Assembly: GCF_036825875.1 (NCBI RefSeq)
Contig: NZ_DAISXK010000001.1
Location: 150,884 to 214,883, forward strand
Direction: 5' to 3'
DNA from: Paucihalobacter sp036825875
GTDB lineage: Bacteria; Bacteroidota; Bacteroidia; Flavobacteriales; Flavobacteriaceae
DNA length: 64,000 nucleotides
The position numbers and the translations under genes are program-made. Below, in pieces: positions 33,130 to 43,500 of the stretch (position 1 is the stretch's first letter; each line of letters begins with the position of its first letter). The notes beneath the pieces are model-generated. The model was not told where the DNA came from. It ran no database searches and was given only the letters and a program-made list of their open reading frames with translations.

Positions 33130-34395
33130 ATGTACAACGATAAAGTAATAAACATTATTTTAGGTGGCGGACAAGGTTCGCGATTATTTCCTTTAACCGA
33201 AAAACGTTCCAAACCAGCAGTAGCAATTGCAGGTAAATATCGGCTTGTGGATATTCCTATTTCAAATTGTATTAATTGCGGACTTAAACGCATGTACGTA
33301 TTAACACAGTTTAATTCTGCATCCTTAAATAAGCATATCAAAAACACCTATCATTTCAGCTTTTTTAGCGAGGCGTTTGTGGATGTGTTAGCTGCAGAAC
33401 AAACAATCACAAGTGATAAGTGGTTTCAAGGTACGGCTGATGCCGTACGCCAAAGTATGCACCACTTTTTAAACCATAATTTTGAGTATGCTTTAATTCT
33501 TTCGGGGGACCAGCTTTATCAAATGGATTTTAACGAAATGATTCAACAACATATCAACTCCAAAGCGCATATTTCAATCGCTACACAGCCAGTAAATGCA
33601 AAAGAAGCCACGGCATTTGGGATTTTGAAATCGAATGCCGACCAGCTAATTACGTCTTTTATTGAAAAACCATCTTCAGAAGAATTGCCTGGTTGGGAAT
33701 CGGAAGTTACTGAAGAAATGAAAAATGATGGCAGAGAATATCTCGCCTCCATGGGTATTTATATTTTCAATAGGGATGTGTTGATTAACTTGATGAACAA
33801 CCCAAATACAGTTGATTTTGGTAAAGAAATAATACCGCAGTCTATTCACACACACAAAGTGGTGAGTTACCAATATCCTGGTTATTGGACAGATATCGGT
33901 AATATTGAATCCTTTTTTGAAGCCAATCTCGGACTTACCGACGATATTCCGAAATTCAATCTTTATGATAAAGATAAGCGTATTTATACCCGTGCCAGAA
34001 TGCTGCCGACATCAAAAATCAGCAATACCAGTCTAAAAAATGCAGTAATTGCCGAAGGCTGTATCATTCACGCTTCTAAAATTGAGCGATCGGTTATAGG
34101 GATTCGATCAAGAATCGGAAAAGATTCTGCTATTTCAAACACCTATATGATGGGAAATGACCAGTACGAAACCCTCGACGAAATTGCTTCAAACAACATT
34201 GAAATTTTATTGGGTGTTGGTGAACGTTGCGTTATTAACAACGCTATTATCGATAAAAATTGCCGAATTGGTGACGATGTTCAAATAGTTGGAGGCTCGC
34301 ACCTTGAGGATAAAGAAACTGATATGTATATTATAAAAGATGGCATTGTGGTTGTTAAAAAGGATGCCGTTATTCCTAAAGGTTATGTGATTTGA
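33130..34395 (+). CDS. glgC: Glucose-1-phosphate adenylyltransferase
   Basis: A 421-residue nucleotidyltransferase that makes ADP-glucose from ATP and glucose-1-phosphate, the committed step of bacterial glycogen synthesis. The signature is ILGGGQGSRLFPLTEKRSKPAV, then GGKYRLVDIPISNC-like KYRLVDIPISNC, SGDQLYQMD, FIEKPSS and a C-terminal left-handed beta helix. Its ATG is two bases after the upstream stop, so translation is coupled. An 84-base gap to glgE has no clear promoter or terminator. Confidence 0.95.
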   Translation: MYNDKVINIILGGGQGSRLFPLTEKRSKPAVAIAGKYRLVDIPISNCINCGLKRMYVLTQFNSASLNKHIKNTYHFSFFSEAFVDVLAAEQTITSDKWFQGTADAVRQSMHHFLNHNFEYALILSGDQLYQMDFNEMIQQHINSKAHISIATQPVNAKEATAFGILKSNADQLITSFIEKPSSEELPGWESEVTEEMKNDGREYLASMGIYIFNRDVLINLMNNPNTVDFGKEIIPQSIHTHKVVSYQYPGYWTDIGNIESFFEANLGLTDDIPKFNLYDKDKRIYTRARMLPTSKISNTSLKNAVIAEGCIIHASKIERSVIGIRSRIGKDSAISNTYMMGNDQYETLDEIASNNIEILLGVGERCVINNAIIDKNCRIGDDVQIVGGSHLEDKETDMYIIKDGIVVVKKDAVIPKGYVI

Positions 34396-34479
34396 TAAAC
34401 GGCTTTCCAATTTCCTTTGTTATAAAACAGGTTATACTGTAATTTCATTATTTTTACTCAAAATTTTATTTACTTTTTT

Positions 34480-36417
34480 ATGCAAAATCAAAAACGAGTA
34501 GTTATAGATTACGTTTCGCCACAATTGAATAACGGCGAGTTATTTATTAAAAGAGTTTTAAATGAAGTAGTTAATATCCATGCCCATGTTTTGGTAGATG
34601 GTCATGATGTAATTGCCGCATCGGTATTGTACAAACACGAAAAAGAAAAAGCCTGGCAGGAAGTTCGCTTACACCATACTGTTAATGACGAATGGCAAGG
34701 TAGTTTTTCAGTTGAAAAGCAAGGTTTCTACATTTATAAAGTAGAAGGTTGGGTTGATTATGCACTCAACTGGCAACATGGTATAGAACGCAAAATTGAT
34801 GACAAGCAACATGTAAAGTCAGAGCTTTTGGAAGGAATAGAATTACTAAAACCTCTATTACATAATTCCACCAACGAAGAATCAAGTTACCTTCAACATT
34901 GCATAGATATATTTTCAAAAGAAGCACAATATTCAGAAGCAATAGTTGAAGCGAAAAGTGAACGATTAAATCACATCTTACTAAAATACCCGGAAAAACA
35001 TTTGGCAAACATCTCAAAAGATTATCGGGTTTATGTCGATAGACTAAAAGCAAGATTTAGCACTTGGTATGAGTTCTTTCCGCGTTCAGCTTCGGAACAT
35101 AAATACGCGCATGGTACATTTAAAGACTGTGAACGCTTACTGCCTCGAGTAGCAGATATGGGATTTGATGTGTTGTATTTTCCACCAGTGCATCCTATTG
35201 GAGAAGTGAATAGAAAAGGTAAAAACAATACTACCCAAGCCAAGAAAGGCGATGTTGGTTCGGCCTGGGGTATTGGTTCTCAATATGGCGGACATAAAGA
35301 TTTGCATCCGCAACTGGGCTCGATAGATGACTTTAAAAATCTCATTGCAAAAGCTAAAGATCTAGGTATCGAGATAGCAATGGATTACGCCCTACAGGCA
35401 GCACCTGATCATCCTTGGGTTAAAAGTCATCCACAGTGGTTCAAATGGCGACCAGATGGAACCGTTCAGTACGCCGAGAACCCGCCCAAAAAATACCAAG
35501 ACATTCTTCCTATTTATTGGGAAACTGAAGATTACGAGAATCTCTGGAAAGAATGTTTAGATACTTTATACTATTGGATAGACTGTGGTGTCAACGTATT
35601 TAGAGTAGACAATCCGCATACAAAACCTTATTATTTTTGGAATTGGATTATCGATGAGGTAAAGAAAAAACATCCAGATGTACTGTTTTTAGCCGAAGCA
35701 TTTACCAGACCAAAAGTAATGCACCAACTAGCCAAACAAGGTTATACACAATCTTATACTTATTTTACATGGCGAGACAACAAGCATGAATTAATCCAGT
35801 ACGTTGAAGAACTTACCAAAACTGATCAGCGTGAATACATGAGGCCTAACTTTTGGCCTAACACGCCGGATATCAACCCGTATCATTTGCAAGGCGCTAA
35901 CGAATCGAAGTACATTCAGCGTTATGTTTTGGCAGCAACTTTAAGTTCTAATATTGGCATTTACGGTCCTGTTTTCGAGCAAATGATTAGTGATGCTATT
36001 CCTGGCAGAGAAGAATATCTTAACTCTGAAAAGTTTCAAATTTATAATTACGACTGGTTTAAAGAAAACAAACTAACCACCATTATAAAAAAAGTAAACC
36101 AAATACGACACCAACACCCAGCACTGCAGCAAACCAATAATATTAAATTTTGCCATATAGAAAACAATAACTTAATGGCATTTTATAAATGGGATGATTC
36201 CAAGTCAAATGAGTTGTTGATAGTTATTAGTTTAGATCCTTATTACGCACAACAAGGCTCCGTGCAATTACCACTTGCAGATATGGGTATTGGTGCTGGA
36301 CATCATTTAGTAGTTAAAGATTTAATTACTTCTAGTAGTTATACCTGGCATAACGAGTGGAATTTTGTAGAGTTACACCCAACATTACCATTTCATATAT
36401 TTAGCATTCACAAATAA
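34480..36417 (+). CDS. glgE: Alpha-1,4-glucan:maltose-1-phosphate maltosyltransferase
   Basis: A 645-residue GH13 subfamily 3 enzyme that elongates alpha-glucan with maltose from maltose-1-phosphate. It has an N-terminal DUF3416-type beta domain (about residues 1-110), a helical insert and the catalytic barrel with nucleophile D377 in FRVDNPHTKP, acid/base E406 in FLAEAFTRP and D464 in NTPDINPYHL. The HTKP after the nucleophile is characteristic of GlgE and separates it from amylases. It lies between glgC and the maltokinase gene, with three bases to the latter. Confidence 0.95.
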   Translation: MQNQKRVVIDYVSPQLNNGELFIKRVLNEVVNIHAHVLVDGHDVIAASVLYKHEKEKAWQEVRLHHTVNDEWQGSFSVEKQGFYIYKVEGWVDYALNWQHGIERKIDDKQHVKSELLEGIELLKPLLHNSTNEESSYLQHCIDIFSKEAQYSEAIVEAKSERLNHILLKYPEKHLANISKDYRVYVDRLKARFSTWYEFFPRSASEHKYAHGTFKDCERLLPRVADMGFDVLYFPPVHPIGEVNRKGKNNTTQAKKGDVGSAWGIGSQYGGHKDLHPQLGSIDDFKNLIAKAKDLGIEIAMDYALQAAPDHPWVKSHPQWFKWRPDGTVQYAENPPKKYQDILPIYWETEDYENLWKECLDTLYYWIDCGVNVFRVDNPHTKPYYFWNWIIDEVKKKHPDVLFLAEAFTRPKVMHQLAKQGYTQSYTYFTWRDNKHELIQYVEELTKTDQREYMRPNFWPNTPDINPYHLQGANESKYIQRYVLAATLSSNIGIYGPVFEQMISDAIPGREEYLNSEKFQIYNYDWFKENKLTTIIKKVNQIRHQHPALQQTNNIKFCHIENNNLMAFYKWDDSKSNELLIVISLDPYYAQQGSVQLPLADMGIGAGHHLVVKDLITSSSYTWHNEWNFVELHPTLPFHIFSIHK

Positions 36418-36419
36418 AT

Positions 36420-38051
36420 ATGGCAAAAGCGAAACCAAATCCCACCAGTCTTCAGCCACCATATAATTTTGATGTGGAGTGGAATGTGTTAATGGAAAAC
36501 GAAAATTTTGTAAAGGTTTTCCTTTCGGATGTTTTAGAAGATTACATTGTTAAGCAACGCTGGTATGGTGGTAAAGCGAGCAAATTAAAATACATTGAAT
36601 TATCAGAGTTTTTTAAAATTCAACAGTTTGATGAAGTTTATTACGGTCTTATTTTAGAAGTCAATTTTAAGGAAGCCTTTTATCAGCATTATTTTTTGCC
36701 AATTGCCTTTGTTTCCGATCCTGATTTTGCAACGGACAATCGAATTTTGCCAATAAGTATCAAAGGTCAAGAAGGTTTTATTATTGATGCGATAAATCTT
36801 GAAGCGTTCAGAAAATTGGTCTTTGAACGGATTCTTTCAGCCTTACCAAACGACAAAACCCATGTTCAGTATCACAAAAGTTTACTTTTTGACAATTGCC
36901 AATACGAAACCTCCCGATTTATGGGATTGGAGCAAAGCAATACGTCCATTGTTTACAACGAAAAGTATGTAATGAAGTTTTTTAGACGCATTTATGCCGA
37001 TAAAAATCCAGATTACGAAATGAGTCGTTTCCTTTCAGAAAAGAAAGATTTTAAAAATACGCCAGCCTATTTGGGAAGTATCAACATAATTGATTCCGAT
37101 AACATCAATGTTACCATCGCATTAATGCAAGAAATGGTGCCTAATCAGGGCGACGCTTGGGATTATATGTTGAAAGAGCTTCACAAAGTGTTCTCTAATA
37201 TAGAATATAAAAATGTACGCTTGGAAAATCTTCCTAAAGTTGAGGATTTTCAAAGATTAGACATTAGAGATGTTCCACCCCAAATTATTGATTGGGCAGG
37301 ATTGAATATTTTTACCAAAATAGAAACCTTGGCAAAACGAACTGCTGAAATGCACATTGCCTTAGGTTCGGAGTTTGAAGATACCAGTTTCACACCAACG
37401 AGATTTAATGGCGATTACACGGTTTGGTTGAAAAACAGGATGCTTTATCAATTTCAAAACAGACTCAACACCATTGAAAATAATTTTCATAAACTTGATG
37501 GTTTGGCGCTTGAATTGGCACAGGAATTTTTAGATCAGAAAAACACCATCAGGAAACGTTTTGTTAATTTTGACTGGACCAAACTCAAAGGTGAGCGATT
37601 AAGAGTGCATGGCGATTACCATTTAGGACAAGTTTTGGTCAAGGATGACGATTTTTACATTCTTGATTTTGAAGGTGAACCCGAAAGCACCATTCGCGAT
37701 CGGAAAGTAAAACAACCACCACTTAAGGATGTTGCTGGCATGTTTAGATCCTTTCACTACGCTATTTATGCTACAATTTTTAATAATGCTTCACAATACA
37801 AACAAGAACAAGATATGCTGTTTCAATACGGTGAAATTCTGTATCAGTATTTAGTAGGTGTCTTTTTAGGGACTTACATTATTGAGGTTCAAAATGGCAA
37901 CATCAATATTGGGTATCATCAAGAACGCATGTTTCTACTTAAATATTCCCTTTTAGAAAAGGCTGTTTACGAGTTAGGCTATGAGCTTAATTCGCGTCCG
38001 CGTTGGGCTGTAATCCCATTAAAGGGAATTTCAAATATTATAAACCACTAA
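36420..38051 (+). CDS. Maltokinase-like protein (Pep2/Mak), stand-alone
   Basis: A 543-residue kinase of the aminoglycoside-phosphotransferase fold. An N-terminal cap (QRWYGGKASKLKY) precedes NTSIVYNEKYVMKFFRR with the ATP-binding lysine and RVHGDYHLGQVL with the catalytic aspartate, then DFEGEPES with the metal ligand. These are the maltokinase (Pep2) motifs; the enzyme phosphorylates maltose to maltose-1-phosphate. In many bacteria it is fused to trehalose synthase (TreS); here TreS is absent from gene and window. It lies two bases after glgE and three before glgB. Confidence 0.88.
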   Translation: MAKAKPNPTSLQPPYNFDVEWNVLMENENFVKVFLSDVLEDYIVKQRWYGGKASKLKYIELSEFFKIQQFDEVYYGLILEVNFKEAFYQHYFLPIAFVSDPDFATDNRILPISIKGQEGFIIDAINLEAFRKLVFERILSALPNDKTHVQYHKSLLFDNCQYETSRFMGLEQSNTSIVYNEKYVMKFFRRIYADKNPDYEMSRFLSEKKDFKNTPAYLGSINIIDSDNINVTIALMQEMVPNQGDAWDYMLKELHKVFSNIEYKNVRLENLPKVEDFQRLDIRDVPPQIIDWAGLNIFTKIETLAKRTAEMHIALGSEFEDTSFTPTRFNGDYTVWLKNRMLYQFQNRLNTIENNFHKLDGLALELAQEFLDQKNTIRKRFVNFDWTKLKGERLRVHGDYHLGQVLVKDDDFYILDFEGEPESTIRDRKVKQPPLKDVAGMFRSFHYAIYATIFNNASQYKQEQDMLFQYGEILYQYLVGVFLGTYIIEVQNGNINIGYHQERMFLLKYSLLEKAVYELGYELNSRPRWAVIPLKGISNIINH

Positions 38052-38054
38052 TTT

Positions 38055-39965
38055 ATGGCAGAAGTTATAGTACATAGTTTGTTTTCAGAATTCGACGTCA
38101 ATTTATTTAAATCAGGCAAACATTACAGATTATACGAAAAATTTGGTTCACACATAATTACATTGAATGGGTTAGAAGGCACCTATTTTGCGGTTTGGGC
38201 ACCTAGTGCAAAAGTGGTTTCAGTGGTAGGTGATTTTAATTACTGGTTAGAAGGTGAACACCGACTTAATGTGAGATGGGATGGTAGCGGTATTTGGGAA
38301 GGATTTATACCCAAAGTTGGAAAAGGCAATATTTACAAATATAAAATTCAAAGTCATCACAACGATATTAAAACAGAAAAAGCCGATCCCTATGCACGTC
38401 GATGTGAACACCCACCTAATACAGCTTCCGTAGTTTGGGACGATGATTATAAGTGGAATGACGGAAAATGGATGCAAAAACGAGAAAAACATAACGCCCT
38501 GAATGCACCATATTCCGTTTATGAAGTACATTTAGGTTCTTGGAAAAGGCAAATTGAAGAAAACAGATTTTTGTCGTACACCGAGTTAGCCGATGAATTG
38601 GTAGCCTATGTTAAAGACATGAATTTCACGCATGTAGAACTCATGCCAATAATGGAGTTTCCATATGATCCGTCTTGGGGTTATCAGTTAACAGGTTATT
38701 TTGCACCAACCTCAAGATTTGGATATCCTGAAGAATTTAAACTACTGGTTGATAAACTGCATCAAAACGATATAGGAATTATTTTAGACTGGGTGCCATC
38801 GCATTTTCCAGAAGACGCACATGGTTTGGGCTTTTTTGACGGTTCATGTTTATACGAGCATCCAGACAAACGTAAAGGATACCACCCGGACTGGAAAAGT
38901 CTCATTTTTAATTATGGACGAAATGAGGTGAAATCATTTTTAATCAGTAATGCCATTTATTGGTTTGACCAATACCATGCCGACGGTTTAAGAGTGGATG
39001 CTGTGGCTTCTATGTTGTTTTTAGATTACTCAAGAGACGAAGGCGAATGGGAGCCCAACCAATTTGGAGGCAGAGAAAATCTGGATGCCATCGCTTTTAT
39101 GAAAGAAATGAATGAAGCTGTTTACAGTAGTTTTCCTGATGTGCAAACTATTGCTGAAGAATCTACTTCATTTCCAATGGTTTCAAAACCAACATTTATT
39201 GGTGGTTTGGGCTTCGGTATGAAATGGATGATGGGCTGGATGCATGATACCTTACAGTATTTTGCAAAAGAACCCATTTACCGAAAACACCATCAAAACG
39301 ATTTAACTTTTTCAATGACCTATGCATTTACGGAAAATTTTATGCTCCCATTAAGTCATGACGAAGTAGTTTACGGTAAACAATCTATTTTAGGAAGAAT
39401 GCCAGGCGACGAATGGCAGCGTTTTGCAAACTTACGCTTGCTCTACAGTTATATGTTTACGCATCCAGGTGCGAAATTACTGTTTCAGGGTGCTGAATTT
39501 GGTCAGAGTTCTGAATGGAATTTCCAGCAAAGTCTAGATTGGCATTTGTTAGAATACAAACCACATTCCGGCGTGCAATCACTCATTAAAGATTTAAACA
39601 AACTTTATAAAAAAGAACCAGCGTTATACAATAAACAATTTAGTGTAGAAGGTTTTGAATGGATAGATTATAACGACGCGGAGAACTCTGTTTTAACCTA
39701 CATAAGAAAGGCTGATAATCCAGAAAACAATTTAATTATTGCTTGTAATATGACCCCGGTTCCTAGAGAAAATTACAGAATTGGCTTGCCTTCCAAAGGT
39801 AATTTAAAAGAAATTTTCAATAGCGATTTAAAAAAATATTATGGCAGTGGAACCTATAAAAATAATGATATTAAGGTAGTAAAATTATCACATCAGTACC
39901 GTGAATTTTCAGCCTCGATAGACATTCCGCCGCTTGGATTGTTGGTATTTAAATATCAATTTTAA
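38055..39965 (+). CDS. glgB: 1,4-alpha-glucan branching enzyme
   Basis: A 636-residue GH13 branching enzyme (type with a single N-terminal CBM48 at about residues 25-125: GTYFAVWAPSAKVVSVVGDF). The catalytic barrel shows LRVDAVASMLFLDYSR with the nucleophile aspartate, IAEEST with the acid/base glutamate and LPLSHDEVV with the third carboxylate. It adds alpha-1,6 branches to the glucan made by GlgE. It closes the tight part of the operon; 156 bases follow before the GH31 gene. Confidence 0.96.
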   Translation: MAEVIVHSLFSEFDVNLFKSGKHYRLYEKFGSHIITLNGLEGTYFAVWAPSAKVVSVVGDFNYWLEGEHRLNVRWDGSGIWEGFIPKVGKGNIYKYKIQSHHNDIKTEKADPYARRCEHPPNTASVVWDDDYKWNDGKWMQKREKHNALNAPYSVYEVHLGSWKRQIEENRFLSYTELADELVAYVKDMNFTHVELMPIMEFPYDPSWGYQLTGYFAPTSRFGYPEEFKLLVDKLHQNDIGIILDWVPSHFPEDAHGLGFFDGSCLYEHPDKRKGYHPDWKSLIFNYGRNEVKSFLISNAIYWFDQYHADGLRVDAVASMLFLDYSRDEGEWEPNQFGGRENLDAIAFMKEMNEAVYSSFPDVQTIAEESTSFPMVSKPTFIGGLGFGMKWMMGWMHDTLQYFAKEPIYRKHHQNDLTFSMTYAFTENFMLPLSHDEVVYGKQSILGRMPGDEWQRFANLRLLYSYMFTHPGAKLLFQGAEFGQSSEWNFQQSLDWHLLEYKPHSGVQSLIKDLNKLYKKEPALYNKQFSVEGFEWIDYNDAENSVLTYIRKADNPENNLIIACNMTPVPRENYRIGLPSKGNLKEIFNSDLKKYYGSGTYKNNDIKVVKLSHQYREFSASIDIPPLGLLVFKYQF

Positions 39966-40121
39966 GCAGTTGGTAGTATTTCTTATGCGGAGTACATTCA
40001 GATTTGGCGTATGTCCAATTAGTTTTATATTACTAAAACGTTATAGTTAATAACAAGTGGAAACTAAAATTTCAAAAGTAAAAACAATTGCTTTTTTTTA
40101 CTTGCTTTTAAAAGAAATTGC

Positions 40122-42527
40122 ATGATTATAAATACCGATTTAGAACAGAAAGGAAATCAGTTTCCTAGACAAATTATAAAATATAAGAAAGACGTAGATG
40201 TACTTTCTTTTTTTGCTGAAAATGACGTCGCACTGCAAGTAACAGTCGTAAGAGATAGTGTACTTAGATTTAGGTATGCAACTACTGGAACTTTCGACAA
40301 AGATTTTTCTTATGCCATCACCAAATACGCTAGTCGCGGCTATAATAAACTCGAAATTGTAGAACACGAAAATGCCTATCAAATAACTACTTCAAAGTTA
40401 ATTTGTAACATTAATAAGGATGATTTACGGGTTTCAATTTTTGATGCTCAAGACAAAGCACTTATCAGCCAAGACGAAATAGGTTTTCACTGGGAAGAAA
40501 GTTATGAACACGGTGGTAATATCGTTAAAATGAGCAAGATGTCCAATGAAGGCGAAAGCTATTATGGATTAGGTGATAAGTCCGACCATTTAAACCTCAA
40601 AGGGAAACGCTTTCAAAACTGGGCAACTGATTCTTATGCCTATGGAAAAGAAACGGACCCAATTTATAAAGCGATTCCTTTTTTTATCGGTTTGCATCAT
40701 AAAAAAGCTTACGGGATCTTTTTCGATAATTCTTTTCGGTCATTTTTCGATTTCGCTCAGGAAAAAAGAAACGTAACTAGTTTTTGGGCGCATGGTGGCG
40801 AAATGAATTACTATTTCATTTATGGTCCAGAAATGAATGATGTGATTGAAAGTTACACCGATTTAACAGGAAAACCTCATTCTTTACCACCACTCTGGGC
40901 TCTAGGCTTTCATCAATGTAAATGGAGTTATTATCCAGAAAGTAAGGTTAAAGAAGTGACTTCAACCTTTAGAAAATTAAAAATTCCTTGCGACGCCATT
41001 TATTTGGATATCGATTATATGGAAGGTTTTCGATGTTTCACTTGGAACAAAGACTATTTCCCAGACCCAAAACGGATGGTGAAAGAATTGGCTGACGATG
41101 GTTTTAAAACCGTTGCTATAATCGATCCAGGCATTAAAGTAGATAAAGACTATTGGGTTTTTCAAGAAGGACTTAAAAATGATTATTTCTGTCGTCGTGC
41201 GGATGGTCCTTATATGAAAGGCAAGGTTTGGCCTGGCGAATGCTATTTCCCGGATTATACCAAGCCAGAAGTTAGAGATTGGTGGTCAGGACTTTTTAAA
41301 GAATTAATTGAAGAAATAGGAGTAAAGGGCGTTTGGAACGACATGAATGAACCAGCCGTTATGGAAGTCCCTAACAAAACATTCCCAGACGACGTTCGTC
41401 ACGATTACGACGGTAACCCATGTAGCCACAGAAAAGCACATAATATCTATGGGATGCAAATGGCAAGAGCAACCTATCATGGCTTAAAAAAGTTTTGCTA
41501 TCCAAAACGACCGTTTGTAATAACACGATCGGCATATTCTGGTACACAGCGTTATACTTCAACTTGGACAGGAGATAATGTAGCCACTTGGGAACACTTA
41601 TGGATTGCCAATATTCAGGTTCAGCGAATGGCCATGTCGGGTTATTCGTTCGCCGGAAGTGATATTGGTGGTTTTGCCGAGCAACCTTCAGGTGAGTTAT
41701 TTACGCGTTGGATTCAATTAGGTGTTTTTCATCCTTTTTTCAGAGTGCATTCTTCCGGTGACCACGGTAGTCAAGAACCTTGGTCTTTTGATGAAGATGT
41801 AACTGATATCGTGAGAAAATTTATTGAGTTGCGATATCAATTACTTCCTTATTTATATACCGCTTTTTGGAATTATGTTGATCATGGTGCGCCATTGCTA
41901 AAATCTTTGGTTTTATACGATCAAGCCGATTCACAAACCCATTACAGGACTGATGAGTTTGTTTTTGGTGAACAAATTTTGGTTTGTCCCATATTGGAGC
42001 CTAATGCCAAAGGGCGACGCATGTACGTGCCAAAAGGTAAGTGGTACAACTATTGGACTAAAGAGCGCGTAAAAGGCGGTAAAGAAATGTGGGTTGAGGC
42101 CGATATCGATCGTATGCCTATATTTATAAAAGAAGGTGCTATCATTCCAGTATATCCCGTTATGCAATACGTAGATGAAAAACCTATAGATGAATTAACG
42201 CTGTCAATTTTTTACAAAGAGGGTAGAGAAGACTCTCAACTTTTTGATGATGCTCACGATGGTTACGATTATATAAAAGGAAGGTATAGTTTACGAACGT
42301 TTAAACTTACGGGCAGGCCAAATGAACTTATTATTCAACAACATAAAGAAGGAAAATATATCACCACTTATGAAACGTTTATGTTAAATATCCACGGTTT
42401 ACCATTTAAAATTAAGGAAATTCAGATCGACAATATGAAGATTCCATTAGAGTCCATAAAAACAAACGGAAAGAATAGCATGGTAGTTGATAAGAACTTC
42501 AATGAAGTTCACATTATTGGTGAGTAG
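40122..42527 (+). CDS. GH31 family alpha-glucosidase
   Basis: An 801-residue glycoside hydrolase of family 31. An N-terminal beta-sandwich with GESYYGLGDKS precedes the barrel with YLDIDYMEGFRCFTW, the nucleophile motif KGVWNDMNEPAVME and the acid/base aspartate in WTGDNVATWEHL, and C-terminal beta domains. No signal peptide is present, so it should act in the cytoplasm on alpha-glucosides, perhaps glycogen or maltose breakdown products. It follows glgB after a 156-base gap that may hold its own promoter, though no consensus was seen. Linkage preference is not readable. Confidence 0.92.
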   Translation: MIINTDLEQKGNQFPRQIIKYKKDVDVLSFFAENDVALQVTVVRDSVLRFRYATTGTFDKDFSYAITKYASRGYNKLEIVEHENAYQITTSKLICNINKDDLRVSIFDAQDKALISQDEIGFHWEESYEHGGNIVKMSKMSNEGESYYGLGDKSDHLNLKGKRFQNWATDSYAYGKETDPIYKAIPFFIGLHHKKAYGIFFDNSFRSFFDFAQEKRNVTSFWAHGGEMNYYFIYGPEMNDVIESYTDLTGKPHSLPPLWALGFHQCKWSYYPESKVKEVTSTFRKLKIPCDAIYLDIDYMEGFRCFTWNKDYFPDPKRMVKELADDGFKTVAIIDPGIKVDKDYWVFQEGLKNDYFCRRADGPYMKGKVWPGECYFPDYTKPEVRDWWSGLFKELIEEIGVKGVWNDMNEPAVMEVPNKTFPDDVRHDYDGNPCSHRKAHNIYGMQMARATYHGLKKFCYPKRPFVITRSAYSGTQRYTSTWTGDNVATWEHLWIANIQVQRMAMSGYSFAGSDIGGFAEQPSGELFTRWIQLGVFHPFFRVHSSGDHGSQEPWSFDEDVTDIVRKFIELRYQLLPYLYTAFWNYVDHGAPLLKSLVLYDQADSQTHYRTDEFVFGEQILVCPILEPNAKGRRMYVPKGKWYNYWTKERVKGGKEMWVEADIDRMPIFIKEGAIIPVYPVMQYVDEKPIDELTLSIFYKEGREDSQLFDDAHDGYDYIKGRYSLRTFKLTGRPNELIIQQHKEGKYITTYETFMLNIHGLPFKIKEIQIDNMKIPLESIKTNGKNSMVVDKNFNEVHIIGE

Positions 42528-42615
42528 GTTTTATTATATCGATATTTAAAGCAAAAAAGATATATTAATTCATAGCTAAAATTTATTACCTTTAAAACAA
42601 CTAAATATAACTAAC

Positions 42616-43446
42616 ATGTCAATAAAACAGATTATTATACTTTTTGGATTTTTAGGACTTTATCTTTCTTGTGCTACAAATCCATTCACAGGAAAAAAAA
42701 CAATGGCGTTAGTTTCTAACGAAAGCCTTTTTCCTTCAGCATTCCAGCAATATAACCAGTTTTTAACTGAAAATAAAGTATTGACAGGAACGAAAGACTC
42801 CGAAATGATTAAACGCGTTGGCGAACGTATAGCCATCGCCTCGGAACGTTGGTTGAATGCCAATGGTTATCAAGGGTATTTGAACGATTACAAATGGGAA
42901 TACAACCTTGTAGATGATAAAACAGTAAATGCGTGGTGTATGCCAGGAGGAAAAATTGTTTTTTACACAGGCATTTTAGAAGTCGCACAGAATGAAACTG
43001 CGGTTGCTGTTATCATGGGTCACGAAGTGGCGCATGCATTAGCCAATCATGGTCAACAGCGTATGAGCGCTGCATATGTACAACAAGGAATTGCACTTGC
43101 AGGAAATATTGCAATTCAGGATGAGCAAACCAGAAATATTTTTAACCAGTCCTATGGTATTGGCTCTAATGTTTTAGGGATGTTGCCTTTTAGCAGAGCT
43201 CACGAAACGGAAGCCGATAAAATTGGATTGATACTAACCGCTTTGGCAGGTTATAATCCAGATGAAGGTGCAGAATTATGGAAGCGAATGGCCGCTAAAA
43301 GTGGCGGTCAAGCACCACCTGAATTTTTAAGCACGCATCCAGCTAATGAAACACGAATTAGAGAATTACAACAATTAGCACCAAAAGCTAAAGAAGAAGC
43401 GGCAAAATTTGGTATTACGAGTTTTAGACCATTGTCGCCGCTATAG
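42616..43446 (+). CDS. M48 family metallopeptidase, lipoprotein
   Basis: A 276-residue periplasmic zinc protease. The N-terminal leader ends in LYLSC, a lipobox, and the mature part has CMPGGKIVFYTG, the zinc motif HEVAH (H136, E137, H140) and HETEADKIG with the third ligand glutamate near 197-199. It is close to E. coli LoiP/YggG and BepA-type proteases, which handle misassembled outer-membrane proteins; the exact target is unknown. A hairpin terminator follows. Confidence 0.9.
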   Translation: MSIKQIIILFGFLGLYLSCATNPFTGKKTMALVSNESLFPSAFQQYNQFLTENKVLTGTKDSEMIKRVGERIAIASERWLNANGYQGYLNDYKWEYNLVDDKTVNAWCMPGGKIVFYTGILEVAQNETAVAVIMGHEVAHALANHGQQRMSAAYVQQGIALAGNIAIQDEQTRNIFNQSYGIGSNVLGMLPFSRAHETEADKIGLILTALAGYNPDEGAELWKRMAAKSGGQAPPEFLSTHPANETRIRELQQLAPKAKEEAAKFGITSFRPLSPL

Positions 43447-43469
43447 TTTAAAATATTTATCTATCTTTC

Positions 43470-43499
43470 AAGCTGTTCATAAAAGAACAGCTTTTTTGT
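43470..43499 (+). terminator. Terminator after the M48 gene, directly abutting the next ATG
   Basis: A 9-base-pair AAGCTGTTC/GAACAGCTT stem with a 6-base loop and six T, ending two bases before the MFS ATG at 43501. Confidence 0.8.
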
Positions 43500-43500
43500 T

